A DNA stretch of 64,000 nucleotides from Alteromonadaceae bacterium UBA2620 (GCA_002339125.1 DDJQ01000148.1:17957-81956); one strand, 5' to 3'. Shown: positions 53,941 through 63,895, counted from the first letter of the stretch. Notes: generated from the letters alone by a model not told the origin. Numbers and translations: made by a program.

Positions 53941-56172
53941 ATGTCCGCGGAATACGATAACGACGAGCTGGTATTTCTTGATGAAGACACCCATCAGGAA
54001 TTAGAACATAGCAATAAAAGAGAATGGAATATCTTGATCGTAGATGATGATGAAGAAATTCATACCGTTACCCGCCTGGCCTTATCTGATCTTGAAGTTC
54101 ACGACCGCAAGTTAAACTTTCTCCATGCCTATTCCGGCACAGAAGCCAAAACCATACTCGATGAATACGGCAGCAGCATTGCTATTATTTTGCTCGATGT
54201 AGTGATGGAAACCGATGACGCCGGCCTGACAGTAGTACGCTATCTGCGTGAAACACTGAATCACCATGAGCCGCGAATAATTCTGCGTACCGGCCAGCCA
54301 GGTTTTGCCCCTGAAGAAGAAGTCATTAAAACCTATGATATTAATGACTACAAAACCAAAACAGAGCTGACCCGGGCAAAATTGCTTACCACGGTCATTT
54401 CTTCGGTGCGGTCATATCAGCAAATTCTGACCATTAATCAAAGCCGGATTGGTTTACAGAAAATCATCCACTCAGCCTCCAATTTGCTGGAAGAGCATTC
54501 CATTAAAGGATTTTGTGAGGGGATCGTTACTCAAATCAGCTCGATGGTAGGGCTAGAGGCCGAAGGCATTGTGTGTGCCCGGGCGGGGTCTGTGCTAGAT
54601 CGCGACGATGATGGTGTTTACGTGCTCGGCGCGGCCGGCGATTACGCCACCTACATAAACGAACGTATCGAGTCGTTGCATAATGCCCTGATAGTAGAGC
54701 ATGTCAGCCGCTGTTTACGGCTTAAGAAGCATATCTTTGAAGCCGGCGTATCCGTGCTTTACTTAAATAGCTCAGGCTTTGAAGCCGCTGTGTACTTAAA
54801 CCTGCACAGTGAAATCAGCGAATTGGATAAACAACTGCTGGAAGTGTTCCTGTCGAGTATTTCTGTAGGTTATGAGAACGTGTATCTGTTTCATGAGCTC
54901 AGAAACGCTGCCTTCAGAGACTGGCTCACACGGCTGCCCAACCGCAACGAATTTATTAATATTCTCGACCACTCAAAAAACTACCACACCCAGGAGCAGC
55001 TCTGCGCGGCGTTAATTGATATTAACCAGTTTTCAGATATTAACGACGGGTTAGGGCAGGAAGCCGGTAACGAACTTCTTAAAGCCGTGGCGCAGCGGTT
55101 AAATAACTGCTTTGGTGCAGAGGTTAAAAAAAGCCGTATCGCAGCAGACGTATTTGGCCTGTTTGGTAAAGCTGATAAGGTGACTCCGGCACTGATTAAT
55201 CAGGCTTTTCAGCAGCCCTTCAGTGCCGGTGATAACACTATGCCACTGAATGTCACAATTGGTTTGTGTTTGCTGGGGCGTAAGCCCGAAGCCGGCGTGG
55301 ATATTCTCAAGCGCACCAACATCGCACTTAACCGGGCCAAGAAAATCCCCACTACCAACTTTGAGTATTTTGCCCCGGAAATCGAAGAGCAAACTACCTG
55401 GCGACTGCATATGATCCGTCGTCTGCGCAACGATTTTACTGCCCGCAAACTGGAACTCTGGTTTCAGCCGCAGGTCGACCTTTCCAGCGAAAAAGTGATT
55501 GGCATGGAAGGCTTATTACGCTGGCCTGACGGTAACGGTGGTTTTATCTCACCGGCTGAGTTTGTGCCTCTGGCCGAGTATTCCGGGCTGATTGTTGATA
55601 TTGGCTACTGGGTGGTTGAGGAGTCTTGTAAACGTCTTCAGGAACTGGCGAATCTGGGTTATCCGAACTTACGGGTTGCGGTAAATGTGTCGATTCCGCA
55701 GTTCCGGGATCCGCAGTTTGTTAAAAGCATCAAACGTTTAATTACCGAATCTGGTATCAGCCCCAGTTTACTTGAGCTCGAAATTACCGAGAGTGTGGTG
55801 ATGGATGAACCACAAATCGTCATCGATGCACTCACAGACCTGAAACAATTTGGCGTGACCATCGCCATTGATGATTTTGGTACCGGCTTTTCGTCTATGA
55901 GTTACCTGCAAAAGCTGCCGTTGGATCGCCTCAAGGTAGACCGCTCCTTTGTGGCCGAAATCCGTCCCGGCGAAACCGCCTTCATTGTCGAGACCATTGT
56001 GACCCTCGGCAGTAAACTAGGCCTTACCACCATTGCCGAAGGCATTGAAAAACGCGAGCAGGCGAGCTTTATGATCAAGCTCGGCTGTGATGAAGCCCAG
56101 GGATATCTGTTTGGTCGCCCCATGCCATTTATCAGCCTGGTAGAGTTTCTGGCCGAAAGAAGCTCAGGCTAA
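53941..56172 (+). CDS. response regulator with DUF3369, degenerate GGDEF and intact EAL domain
   Basis: A 743-residue signalling protein. The receiver domain (about 28-150) has phospho-acceptor Asp86 in IILLDVVMETDDAGL. DUF3369 (about 160-320) follows. The GGDEF domain begins DWLTRLPNRNEFI, but its signature is AADVF, so cyclase activity is lost. The EAL domain starts LELWFQPQVDL and keeps the catalytic set: EGLLRW, VNVSIPQF, LEITESV, DDFGTGFSSMSYL, LKVDRSFV, AEGIE and the final QGYLFGRPMP. It is predicted to degrade cyclic di-GMP on phosphorylation. No partner kinase is adjacent; kinase debris lies at 58.2-58.5 kb. Confidence 0.92.
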   Translation: MSAEYDNDELVFLDEDTHQELEHSNKREWNILIVDDDEEIHTVTRLALSDLEVHDRKLNFLHAYSGTEAKTILDEYGSSIAIILLDVVMETDDAGLTVVRYLRETLNHHEPRIILRTGQPGFAPEEEVIKTYDINDYKTKTELTRAKLLTTVISSVRSYQQILTINQSRIGLQKIIHSASNLLEEHSIKGFCEGIVTQISSMVGLEAEGIVCARAGSVLDRDDDGVYVLGAAGDYATYINERIESLHNALIVEHVSRCLRLKKHIFEAGVSVLYLNSSGFEAAVYLNLHSEISELDKQLLEVFLSSISVGYENVYLFHELRNAAFRDWLTRLPNRNEFINILDHSKNYHTQEQLCAALIDINQFSDINDGLGQEAGNELLKAVAQRLNNCFGAEVKKSRIAADVFGLFGKADKVTPALINQAFQQPFSAGDNTMPLNVTIGLCLLGRKPEAGVDILKRTNIALNRAKKIPTTNFEYFAPEIEEQTTWRLHMIRRLRNDFTARKLELWFQPQVDLSSEKVIGMEGLLRWPDGNGGFISPAEFVPLAEYSGLIVDIGYWVVEESCKRLQELANLGYPNLRVAVNVSIPQFRDPQFVKSIKRLITESGISPSLLELEITESVVMDEPQIVIDALTDLKQFGVTIAIDDFGTGFSSMSYLQKLPLDRLKVDRSFVAEIRPGETAFIVETIVTLGSKLGLTTIAEGIEKREQASFMIKLGCDEAQGYLFGRPMPFISLVEFLAERSSG

Positions 56173-56305
56173 ACCCAATTAGCGAAATTTTTTTGCTTTG
56201 TTACACTCACTGTAATATTACTGTCATATAGCTGTGATTTGGCGTTTGCTAATTGGACAAAAATACAGTAAAGTAAAATTATCGTTAACAAAAGGAGATT
56301 ATCTC

Positions 56306-56614
56306 ATGCGTAAAGTTGTATTAGCATCACTGTTGCTTGCTGGAGCTAGTGTGGCGCATGCTGACACCGGTAACGATAAAGCATTTTCTTGTATGGATGC
56401 GAAGACGTTTGAAATTAATAGTACATGTATGGTTGATAAAATCAGCAATAACATGGACTTCCAGGCTGCTCAACAAACTATTGTTGAAGCTGCTGATACC
56501 AACAGCAGCAAGTACGCGATGGCAACTATGACTTTTAATGTCGAAGAAATGACTATCGATATCGTCGCTCACAGAGACGCACTGTTAGTGCGTAACGCCA
56601 CCGAGCAGAAATAG
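56306..56614 (+). CDS. DUF3718 family exported protein
   Basis: A 102-residue periplasmic protein with a signal peptide (cleavage after AHA) and a GGAG site eight bases before the ATG. Two Cys residues (FSCMDAK and STCMVDK) probably form a disulfide. The pattern matches DUF3718, a small family of Alteromonadales and Vibrionales with no known role. A TTGGAC/TAAAAT pair (56253-56279, 15-base spacer) is a weak promoter candidate. A bidirectional terminator follows. Confidence 0.8.
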   Translation: MRKVVLASLLLAGASVAHADTGNDKAFSCMDAKTFEINSTCMVDKISNNMDFQAAQQTIVEAADTNSSKYAMATMTFNVEEMTIDIVAHRDALLVRNATEQK

Positions 56615-56633
56615 CCTTCAGCAATGACTGAAT

Positions 56634-56665
56634 AAAAAAACCGGAGTTTATCTCCGGTTTTTTTT
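56634..56665. terminator. bidirectional Rho-independent terminator
   Basis: A six-base-pair GC core (CCGGAG / CTCCGG, five-base loop) flanked by A7 and T8, which also pair. It lies between the converging DUF3718 gene and sthA and serves both. Confidence 0.95.
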
Positions 56666-56683
56666 CGTTTAAGGCCCTGATGA

Positions 56684-58111
56684 TTAGTCAGTAAAGACCC
56701 GGTTTAAACCATTGAGTGCGGCCACCCGATAGGCTTCGGCCATAGTGGGGTAGTTAAACGTGGTATTGATGAAATACTCAATAGTGTTACTGGCGCCCTG
56801 TTGCTGCATAATCGCCTGGCCGATGTGAACAATCTCCGAGGCACGTTCACCAAAGCAGTGAATACCCAGCACTTCTTTAGTTTCACGATGAAACAGAATT
56901 TTTAAGCTACCAACCTGAGTAGATGCAATCTGTGCTCTGGCCAGATGTTTAAACTGAGCACGGCCTACCTCGTAAGGGATCTTAAGTTGGGTGAGCTCCT
57001 GCTCATTTTTACCCACAGAGCTAATCTCAGGAATGGTATAGATACCGGTTGGAATATCTTCAACCAACTGCGCATTAGCGTTGCCGTGCAACATGGCTTC
57101 AGCAGCGAAGCGACCCTGGTTATAAGCGGCGGATGCTAAACTAGGATAGCCAATAACATCACCGATGGCGTAAATGTTATCCACTTCGGTCTGATAATTG
57201 TGGTTTACTTTTAGCTGGCCGCGGGAATCGGCTTTCAGACTGATGTTTTCCAGCTTGAGCATATCGGTGTTACCGGTTCTACCGTTTGCAAACAGCAGGC
57301 AGTCGGCGCGCATCCGTTTACCGGACTCCAGGTTCAGGATAACCGAGTCTTCCCTGCCTTCAACCGAGCTGTAGGTTTCGGTATGGCGGATCACCACGCC
57401 GTTATTCCATAAGTGATAACTCAGGGCGTCAGAAATCTCGGCATCAAGAAAAGACAACAATCGATCACGCATGTTTACCAGGTCTACTTTTACGCCCAAT
57501 CCACGGAATATCGACGCGTATTCAGTACCGATAACCCCGGCGCCATAAATAATGATGGATTGCGGTTCATGGTCGAGGTTTAAAATGGTATCCGAGTTAT
57601 AAATTCTCGGATGGTTAAAGTCGATGTCCTTAGGACAATAGGGGCGGGAACCTGTAGCAATAGCGGTTTTTTCGCCGGTGATAATTTCTTTAGAGCCGTC
57701 GTTGCGGGTGATTTCAATGGTGTGAGCATCAATAAAGCTCGCTTCGCCATGAATCAACGTGACTCTGTTGCGGTCGTAAAAAGTAGAACGAAGCCGGGTC
57801 TGACTACGAATAACGCCGCTGGCATGTTTCATAATGTCGGAAAAGGTCAGACTGCGGGAAACGTGATTATCGGCGAATAACGGCGTGTTGTTATATTCAA
57901 TTAAACGACTCACCGAATGCCGTAACGCCTTTGACGGGATGGTTCCCCAGTGCGTACAGCCTCCACCCACTGCGTTATATTTCTCTATTACTGCGACCCG
58001 TTTGCCAGCCTTGGCCAGCTGCATGGCAGCACCTTCACCACCAGGACCGGTACCAATAACGATCGCATCAAATTGATAGTTGGGTTTAGCTGTTTTCTTT
58101 TTGGTTGTCAT
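56684..58111 (-). CDS. sthA: soluble pyridine nucleotide transhydrogenase
   Basis: A 475-residue flavoprotein (UdhA/SthA) of the disulfide-reductase superfamily that moves reducing equivalents between NADPH and NAD+. The N-terminal FAD site is [18 protein letters not shown]. The redox region reads [16 protein letters not shown], where the second redox cysteine of classical reductases is absent, as in SthA. The NAD(P) site is [20 protein letters not shown], and [19 protein letters not shown] ends the dimer domain. Length matches E. coli (466). It is a single-gene unit with its own terminator. Confidence 0.97.
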   Translation of the reverse strand: MTTKKKTAKPNYQFDAIVIGTGPGGEGAAMQLAKAGKRVAVIEKYNAVGGGCTHWGTIPSKALRHSVSRLIEYNNTPLFADNHVSRSLTFSDIMKHASGVIRSQTRLRSTFYDRNRVTLIHGEASFIDAHTIEITRNDGSKEIITGEKTAIATGSRPYCPKDIDFNHPRIYNSDTILNLDHEPQSIIIYGAGVIGTEYASIFRGLGVKVDLVNMRDRLLSFLDAEISDALSYHLWNNGVVIRHTETYSSVEGREDSVILNLESGKRMRADCLLFANGRTGNTDMLKLENISLKADSRGQLKVNHNYQTEVDNIYAIGDVIGYPSLASAAYNQGRFAAEAMLHGNANAQLVEDIPTGIYTIPEISSVGKNEQELTQLKIPYEVGRAQFKHLARAQIASTQVGSLKILFHRETKEVLGIHCFGERASEIVHIGQAIMQQQGASNTIEYFINTTFNYPTMAEAYRVAALNGLNRVFTD

Positions 58112-58231
58112 AATTGTGCGCTGTTCAACTTGCGTTAAGTGAATGAGTGGGAGATATCAAAATTATAGTAGCAAAAAATACTGATATGTTTAGGATTTTC
58201 TGCCGGACTATTGCCCTGAAGGGGGCTCTCT

Positions 58232-58491
58232 TCAGGTAAATGGGTTTTCCGGGATCTTATCTTTGGCTATTCGCTCTGTTAGTTTGCGTGCCGAACGAAA
58301 TGTCAGCTCAAAGATGGTACCCACGCCAGGTGATGATTCAACCTTAATGTCACCGGAAAAAGCCTGCTCAATCCAGACCCGGGCCCTATGCAAGCCCAGC
58401 CCGCTGTGTTCCTCTACACTTAACACTACTCAGTTTTTTGCGATGGCCCTGCGGTATCTTCCTCTGCACTAAACTCAAACAGCTCGTTCAT
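58232..58491 (-). pseudogene. remnant of a response regulator start fused to a histidine kinase C-terminus
   Basis: On the minus strand an ATG at 58491 opens 21 codons (MNELFEFSAEEDTAG...) resembling the N-terminus of DUF3369 response regulators, then stops at 58426. The frame beginning in the overlapping GTG runs 64 codons: HSGLGLHRARVWIEQAF and VESSPGVGTIFELTF are the G2 box and last strands of a histidine-kinase ATPase domain. The dimerisation, N and G1 boxes are absent. This looks like debris from a deleted two-component pair. A short inverted repeat (CCTGAAG / CTTCAGG, 58215-58236) lies at the end. Confidence 0.65.
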
Positions 58492-58682
58492 TCACTTTCC
58501 CTCACCTCCTGACCGTATTCAAATTCTTTGCGGTTGTGCGTCGAAATATATATAAGGAGTACTGAATAAGTGTTGACGAACTTTGGTAAAGATCAAGTCA
58601 GGATGACAGAAATTGGCGGAAAGTATAATGTGCAGAAAGTGGTGGTGGGCAGAAACCCACCACGGGTAACGCGGATAATAGA

Positions 58683-59810
58683 TTAACTAAAAGCAAATTC
58701 CATCTGGCTCAGCTTAAGCCACTTTTCTTTTTGCAGTAGTAAGGATTGCTTAAGCTCTTTGTATTTAAAGTCCAGCTCAAGCCGTTCCATGCTTTTCAGC
58801 AGGTGCTTTTTGCGTAACGCCATAATACGTTTTTTAGTGGTGTAGTAGTCGGTCATTTTCTGCATCAGCACGTCATATTCGTGTTGCAGAGTTTGCATCA
58901 CTTCTTCTGCGTTAGGCAGTTTAGACACCTTCTGGCTGGCATATTTTAATTGCATCGCCAGACGTGCTTTTTCAATACGCTCTTCGGGGCAGGTACGCAG
59001 GTTTTTGGTTAACCCCACGTAAGAAAGTCCTTTAATCAGCCATTTGGTTGGATCGTACTGGTACCACTTAATACCATTGCGGTAATCGTATTCAAAAATG
59101 TGGTGGTAGTTATGATATCCCTCACCAAAGGTGAACAGCGCGATAACGCCGTTGTCCCGGGCGGTGTTGGTATCTGTGTAGGGACGGCTGCCCCAGATGT
59201 GCGCCAGGGAGTTGATAAAGAAGGTTACATGGTGAACCATGACCAGACGGAATACACCGGCAATCAGAATCATGCTCAGAACATCACCATTGATCCAGCC
59301 AAGTAATGCCGTAATACCAAAGTTTGCGGCTAATACGATAGCCAGATAGTGGTTGTGTTGCCACATGACCACTTTATCTTTGAGCAAATCCTTACAGTTA
59401 CGGTAATCACCGTAACTCTCGGCCTGATATTCGCGCAGCATCCAGCCCATGTGTGAGAACCAGAAACCTTTTTTGGCCGAATACGGGTCTTTATCGTTCA
59501 CATCAACATGGCGATGGTGTACCCGGTGATCTGAAGACCAGTGCAAAATACTGTTTTGTAGTGCCATGGCGCCGCCAATGGCCAGGAATACTTTTACAAC
59601 AGGATGGGCCTCGTAGGTTTTATGCGCCCACAGGCGATGGTAACCGGCAGTAATCGACATGCCAGTAACAAAAAACAGCACCACGGTAGTGATGATTTCA
59701 GTGGTATCAAATCCGTATGAGAATGCCCAGAATGGAACTCCTACAAATGCGATAAGTCCGGTCACCACAAAGACCAGCACATTAGTAACGATTAAACGTG
59801 GCTTATTCAT
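58683..59810 (-). CDS. membrane acyl-CoA (delta-9) fatty acid desaturase
   Basis: A 375-residue membrane-bound di-iron desaturase. The three histidine boxes are HRLWAH, HRVHHRH and EGYHNYHH; four membrane helices are expected. The C-terminal 100 residues are an additional charged, helical extension. It inserts a double bond at carbon 9 of saturated acyl chains and so sets membrane fluidity. It is divergent from fabR, and a candidate FabR operator lies 14 bases upstream of its start codon. Confidence 0.93.
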   Translation of the reverse strand: MNKPRLIVTNVLVFVVTGLIAFVGVPFWAFSYGFDTTEIITTVVLFFVTGMSITAGYHRLWAHKTYEAHPVVKVFLAIGGAMALQNSILHWSSDHRVHHRHVDVNDKDPYSAKKGFWFSHMGWMLREYQAESYGDYRNCKDLLKDKVVMWQHNHYLAIVLAANFGITALLGWINGDVLSMILIAGVFRLVMVHHVTFFINSLAHIWGSRPYTDTNTARDNGVIALFTFGEGYHNYHHIFEYDYRNGIKWYQYDPTKWLIKGLSYVGLTKNLRTCPEERIEKARLAMQLKYASQKVSKLPNAEEVMQTLQHEYDVLMQKMTDYYTTKKRIMALRKKHLLKSMERLELDFKYKELKQSLLLQKEKWLKLSQMEFAFS

Positions 59811-59823
59811 TGATTTCTATCTC

Positions 59824-59841
59824 AGCTTACAACTGTACGCT
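59824..59841. promoter_or_regulatory. candidate FabR operator
   Basis: AGCTTACAACTGTACGCT is an 18-base palindrome (arms AGCTTACA / TGTACGCT, one mismatch) between the desaturase and fabR. It resembles the palindromes bound by FabR and DesT regulators before unsaturated-fatty-acid genes. Confidence 0.55.
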
Positions 59842-59930
59842 AATTTAGCTTTAAAAGAGGTGTTTCGCAAGGGAAATACCGTTAAGATTAGTCTTAAGAA
59901 TAAGCCATAGGTATAAGTCGGGGACAGTCG

Positions 59931-60557
59931 TTGAGCCGTCAGGAACAAAAACAAAAAACCAGGCAAAATATAATAGCCGGGGCATTTCAGTTACTTAACG
60001 AAAATCGCACCCTGTCGGCCATCAGTTTACGGGAAGTCGCCCGGGAAGCCGGCATTGCACCAACGTCTTTTTACCGTCACTTTAAGGATATGGACGAACT
60101 GGGGCTAACCCTGGTAGACGAAGCTGGTTTAGCCTTGCGCCAGTTAATGCGCCAGGCCCGGCGACGGATTGCATCTGGTGGGGGCGTGATTGATACCTCT
60201 GTGGATACCTTTATGGAGTTTATCTCTGCCAACAGTAACGTCTTTCGTTTGTTGCTGCGTGAGCATACCGGCACGTCGGCCGCTTATCGCCTGGCGGTGT
60301 CTCGTGAAATTCAGCACTTCACCGACGAACTGAGCGACTACATCATTGAGCAGCTGCGCATTCCCCATGACATTGCCGTGTTACAGGCAGAAAGCATGGT
60401 ACGGCTGGTGTTTAGTGCCGGCGCCGATGCCCTGGAAGCCGACACCATTTTGAAAAATGACATCAGCGACCGACTTAAGCGCCAGCTACGGTTTATTCAG
60501 CTGGGCAGTCTGGCCTACTGGCAAACCATGCCAGAGGCCCAAACACAAAAGTCTTAA
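59931..60557 (+). CDS. fabR: TetR-family repressor of unsaturated fatty acid synthesis
   Basis: A 208-residue homologue of E. coli FabR, with almost identical DNA-binding and sensor segments: [20 protein letters not shown], then [40 protein letters not shown] and [19 protein letters not shown]. It should repress desaturation when unsaturated acyl-CoA/ACP is abundant. The start is TTG at 59931, which aligns with the E. coli N-terminus and has GGGGA upstream. It is divergent from the desaturase and overlaps trmA tail to tail by four bases. Confidence 0.93.
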   Translation: MSRQEQKQKTRQNIIAGAFQLLNENRTLSAISLREVAREAGIAPTSFYRHFKDMDELGLTLVDEAGLALRQLMRQARRRIASGGGVIDTSVDTFMEFISANSNVFRLLLREHTGTSAAYRLAVSREIQHFTDELSDYIIEQLRIPHDIAVLQAESMVRLVFSAGADALEADTILKNDISDRLKRQLRFIQLGSLAYWQTMPEAQTQKS

Positions 60558-61654
60558 GCTTTGCGGGTGAGCAACACACCTGATTCCATGTGCTCGGTGA
60601 ACGGGAACTGATCAAACAAGGCAGCCCGGCTTACTTCATGGGTTGCTGATAGCGCTTCAAGGTTATCAACCAGTGTGTGCGGGTTACACGATATATAGAT
60701 AATGTTGTCAAACTGACTGATCATTTGTGTGGTGGCGGGATCCAGCCCTGCTCGAGGCGGATCTACCAGCACGGTATTAAATTGTCGCTCAGCCAGCTCA
60801 ATGCCTTTTAACCGTTCAAACTGGCGTTTACCGGCCAGGGCCTCAACAAACTCCTCAGCAGATAGCCGGGCTATCTGGACATTATCAATCTGGTTGACTG
60901 CAATATTAAACTGCGCTGCTTCCACTGAAGGCTTTGCTATTTCTGTGCCTACTACATGATCAAAGTGTGCGGCCAGCGGAATAGAAAAATTCCCCGCGCC
61001 ACAATAAAGCTCCAGCAGATCGCCGGTTAACACCTGGCTTTGTGCAATCGCCCATTCAATCATATGGGTATTCACATAGGCATTAGGTTGGGTAAAGCTG
61101 TTTTCGATATGTTTAAACTGGTAGGTTTTTCCGTCGGCGGGCAACTCTTCAATAATAAAGTCGTCACCTAGGATGACCTTTTGTTTGCGGGCACGACCAA
61201 TAACGCTGACCTTAAATTCTTTATTCAATTCGGTACGAAGTGCTTCGGCCTGCGCCTGCCATTCGTCATCTAACTGGCGATGGTATAGCAGGCTGATTAC
61301 ACACTCCTGCGATAAGCCGCTGAGAAAATCGACCTGAAACAACTTTTTGCGCAGCACAGCGTTGGGCTTTACCAGCTCAATAATACGCTTCATTAACGCA
61401 TTAATAGTTTCTGAAGCCGCTGGGAATTCATCTACCCGGTAGGGGGTCTTAGTTTCTTTATTAAACATAATGTAATAAAGGTCATCACCATCATGCCATA
61501 CGCGGAATTCAGCGCGCATACGGTAATGCTGCTCAGGCGACGGGTAAACATCCAGCGCTTGTTTATAAAAAGGGCTCAGCAGCGACGTTAAGGTGTCGGC
61601 TTTTGCCTGAAGCTGGTCCTGATAGGTGATGGTAGTAGTTGGTACTGTGCTCAT
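60554..61654 (-). CDS. trmA: tRNA (uracil(54)-C5)-methyltransferase
   Basis: A 366-residue S-adenosylmethionine-dependent enzyme, the same length as E. coli TrmA, forming ribothymidine 54 in tRNA. The SAM site is [16 protein letters not shown]. The nucleophile is Cys323 in YISCNPHTL, and the general base is Glu357 in EHMESGVLL. The N-terminal [20 protein letters not shown] is TrmA-specific. It is a single gene; its stop overlaps the fabR stop on the other strand. Confidence 0.97.
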   Translation of the reverse strand: MSTVPTTTITYQDQLQAKADTLTSLLSPFYKQALDVYPSPEQHYRMRAEFRVWHDGDDLYYIMFNKETKTPYRVDEFPAASETINALMKRIIELVKPNAVLRKKLFQVDFLSGLSQECVISLLYHRQLDDEWQAQAEALRTELNKEFKVSVIGRARKQKVILGDDFIIEELPADGKTYQFKHIENSFTQPNAYVNTHMIEWAIAQSQVLTGDLLELYCGAGNFSIPLAAHFDHVVGTEIAKPSVEAAQFNIAVNQIDNVQIARLSAEEFVEALAGKRQFERLKGIELAERQFNTVLVDPPRAGLDPATTQMISQFDNIIYISCNPHTLVDNLEALSATHEVSRAALFDQFPFTEHMESGVLLTRKA

Positions 61655-61800
61655 TTTGTTCCCCGTGCCGCATTTGCAGCGGCATTGTAGAGACTTTTCA
61701 AAAAACTTCCAATGTAGCGGCGCTAAGCTAATTATGTATTAAAATTAAACAATCCTCATTAACTGCCGATAACACTAGTGAGGTGTGAGAGGATTAAATT

Positions 61801-63045
61801 ATGAGTGTGGATTCAATTCCTGCTGCAAAAGGCGGCCAGGCGACCGTTGAAAAGCCTGACGTTACCCTTAAAAAGCAGCTTCAACAAGAAGGCTTGCGTC
61901 AGGCACGCGAGTTTCAACAAAGTAGTCAGGCAACACAAGTGACTGTGTCTCAAACCCGGGTGGGTAGTACCGTACTGGTGAGCTCCCTGGAACAGGAAGT
62001 TGTGTTAAACGAAAGACGCTTCGATAAGCGACAGTTCGACAAGGCTGAGGAAAACAAGTCTGCCTTTGACTTTGAGGAGGTCGCTTCTAATGTACTGAAG
62101 TTTGTCGGCGGTGTTGTGCGTGGTGCAGCGAAAAGTGGTGCAGATGAAGCGCAGCTTACCGATCTGATTGGTCAGGCCCGCTCCGGAGTCGCTAAGGGCA
62201 TTGCGCTGGCAGAAAAAGATCTGGCCGGGTTTATGAACCAGGAAATCACCGATGGTATTCGCAACAGTAAAGAAGCTATCGGCGAAGGTATCGATAACAT
62301 CGAGAAAGAAGTTCTATCGCCGTTTCGCGGTACCATGGAAGTGGGCGCATCGTTATCTGCTCAGTATGCCCAGTTACAATCAGGCGGGTTAAAGATAACC
62401 ACCAAAGACGGTGACGAGGTAGAAATCAGCTTTGGTCAGTCGCGTCAGTATCAGTACAGTGCCAGCGAACGTATAACGTCGTCGGCCAATAGTAATGGAG
62501 ATGCTAATGCTCCTGCGACGCCGGAAAGCGATGTTGTTGCCCGGCGCTCACTGAATGTGCAGTTATCAGAATATCGTGGTATCAGTTTTTCAGTGCAGGG
62601 CGAACTGGACGATGATGAACTCGGCGCTATCTCTGATTTGGTTAAACAAATCACTGATGTCAGCAAATCATTCTTTAACGGGGATTTGGATACTGCACTG
62701 GATAAAGCCCTGAATCTTGGATATGACGAAAAGGAACTGGCGGATTTTGCATTAAAGCTTAACAGTCGTGAAGTTGTCAGCGAAAAGATCTCGGCTTATA
62801 AAGAAGTCAGTGATGGGAATTCATCAGAGCTTAAAAAATACATGCGTCCTATTAAAGAATACATGGATGAGCTGAAGGCATTAAATCAGTTACTCGATAC
62901 GACGTTAAAAGACGGTGAGGGCTATAAAGAGTTGGTCACCGGTGTTATTAATCAGATGAAAGAGGTGCACGTGCCGGATGTGCTTTCGGCGATAAACCGC
63001 TTCCATCTATTTAATGGGCGTATCAACGCACTTAAAGCTGAATAA
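61801..63045 (+). CDS. DUF5610-like protein of unknown function
   Basis: A 414-residue soluble protein with AGGA seven bases before the ATG and no signal peptide. A helical region at about 88-180 (FEEVASNVLKFVGGVVRGAA; LIGQARSGVAKGIALAEKDL) resembles DUF5610. A second region at about 258-325 (GISFSVQGELDDDELGAISD; FFNGDLDTALDKALNLGYDE) resembles a conserved block found with it in other bacteria. The first 80 residues are Gln-rich and polar. The role is unknown. A terminator for the converging RRM gene lies five bases after its stop. Confidence 0.7.
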   Translation: MSVDSIPAAKGGQATVEKPDVTLKKQLQQEGLRQAREFQQSSQATQVTVSQTRVGSTVLVSSLEQEVVLNERRFDKRQFDKAEENKSAFDFEEVASNVLKFVGGVVRGAAKSGADEAQLTDLIGQARSGVAKGIALAEKDLAGFMNQEITDGIRNSKEAIGEGIDNIEKEVLSPFRGTMEVGASLSAQYAQLQSGGLKITTKDGDEVEISFGQSRQYQYSASERITSSANSNGDANAPATPESDVVARRSLNVQLSEYRGISFSVQGELDDDELGAISDLVKQITDVSKSFFNGDLDTALDKALNLGYDEKELADFALKLNSREVVSEKISAYKEVSDGNSSELKKYMRPIKEYMDELKALNQLLDTTLKDGEGYKELVTGVINQMKEVHVPDVLSAINRFHLFNGRINALKAE

Positions 63046-63069
63046 AAAAAGGCCCCTTAATAGGGGCCT
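63043..63069 (-). terminator. terminator of the RRM-protein gene
   Basis: On the minus strand, a seven-base-pair stem (AGGCCCC / GGGGCCT, six-base loop, 63050-63069) is followed by a T7 run. It sits between converging genes; read on the plus strand it lacks a good T-run. Confidence 0.85.
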
Positions 63070-63080
63070 GCTTAGATGGG

Positions 63081-63569
63081 TTAGTCAGTGACTTTGTCTT
63101 TAGCCGGTCGGACCTTCAAAGTACGATCCTGAAATACCGAATCATTAAACTGACCGATAATGGCCTCAACGTCACCATCGATGACTTCAATAAAGCCATA
63201 TCCTTTACGCTTACCGGTTTTCTTATCCTTCATTAACCGTACCGATTGAATACGAATGTGATCTTCAAAGTAAGCTTTTACTGCTGCTTCATTGGCTTTG
63301 TACGGGAGGTTACCTACATATAATGTAGAAACGTTATCAGACGAAGAGTCGGCGCTGTGATTAGTGATGGGGGCAGAAGTCTGAGAATGGCTTTGCTTAT
63401 TCGTCCCTATAAAAGAAGCTATCCATGGCGTAACAATACCACTAATCAAAAGAGACAAAGCAACCATGGTAGGTGCCTGCCCTTCAAATGAAACCTGTTG
63501 AGTAATTACAAATCCTAAAACAGCCAGAACAAGACTGACTAAAAAACACTGCATTAAGCTGACTTTCAT
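63081..63569 (-). CDS. membrane-anchored RRM RNA-binding protein
   Basis: A 162-residue protein with two N-terminal hydrophobic segments (about 5-25 and 33-53), a Ser-rich linker and one RNA recognition motif (about 80-158). RNP2 is LYVGNL, and RNP1 is RKGYGFIEV, both canonical. It should bind single-stranded RNA at the inner membrane. Small RRM proteins occur in many gammaproteobacteria, but the membrane anchor is unusual and the targets are unknown. It is monocistronic with its own terminator. Confidence 0.85.
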   Translation of the reverse strand: MKVSLMQCFLVSLVLAVLGFVITQQVSFEGQAPTMVALSLLISGIVTPWIASFIGTNKQSHSQTSAPITNHSADSSSDNVSTLYVGNLPYKANEAAVKAYFEDHIRIQSVRLMKDKKTGKRKGYGFIEVIDGDVEAIIGQFNDSVFQDRTLKVRPAKDKVTD

Positions 63570-63756
63570 AATGCTACCTTAATAATTGTTATGAGAAAAA
63601 AGTGTCGGCTATCTAAATTTTACTCATTTATAACAAAATGAACAATATTGATTCACATATATAGACAAAAGAATAACTCTCCATATGCCTTTTGCTGTAA
63701 AAATAGACGCTTAACACCTATTTCGACAAAAAACCGTTAAAAAGACAAAAAAAGGC

Positions 63757-63784
63757 TTGATCAAAATAATCGGGTCTGTAGAAT
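63757..63784 (+). promoter_or_regulatory. promoter P1 (rrn-like)
   Basis: TTGATC (-35, 63757-63762), 16-base spacer, TAGAAT (-10, 63779-63784), followed by a GCGCGC discriminator typical of growth-rate-controlled stable RNA promoters. Confidence 0.65.
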
Positions 63785-63867
63785 GCGCGCCAGTTTCGAG
63801 GGACACAGAGCAATAAGCGAAGACGTCCATCAACGCAAAAACTTAAAAAATAAATTAAGAAAAAGCA

Positions 63868-63895
63868 TTGACATCGAAAATAAACAGCGTATTAT
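63868..63895 (+). promoter_or_regulatory. promoter P2 (rrn-like)
   Basis: Perfect TTGACA (-35, 63868-63873), 16-base spacer, TATTAT (-10, 63890-63895), then a C/G-containing discriminator. It lies about 110 bases downstream of P1, the spacing of tandem rRNA promoters. Confidence 0.7.
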
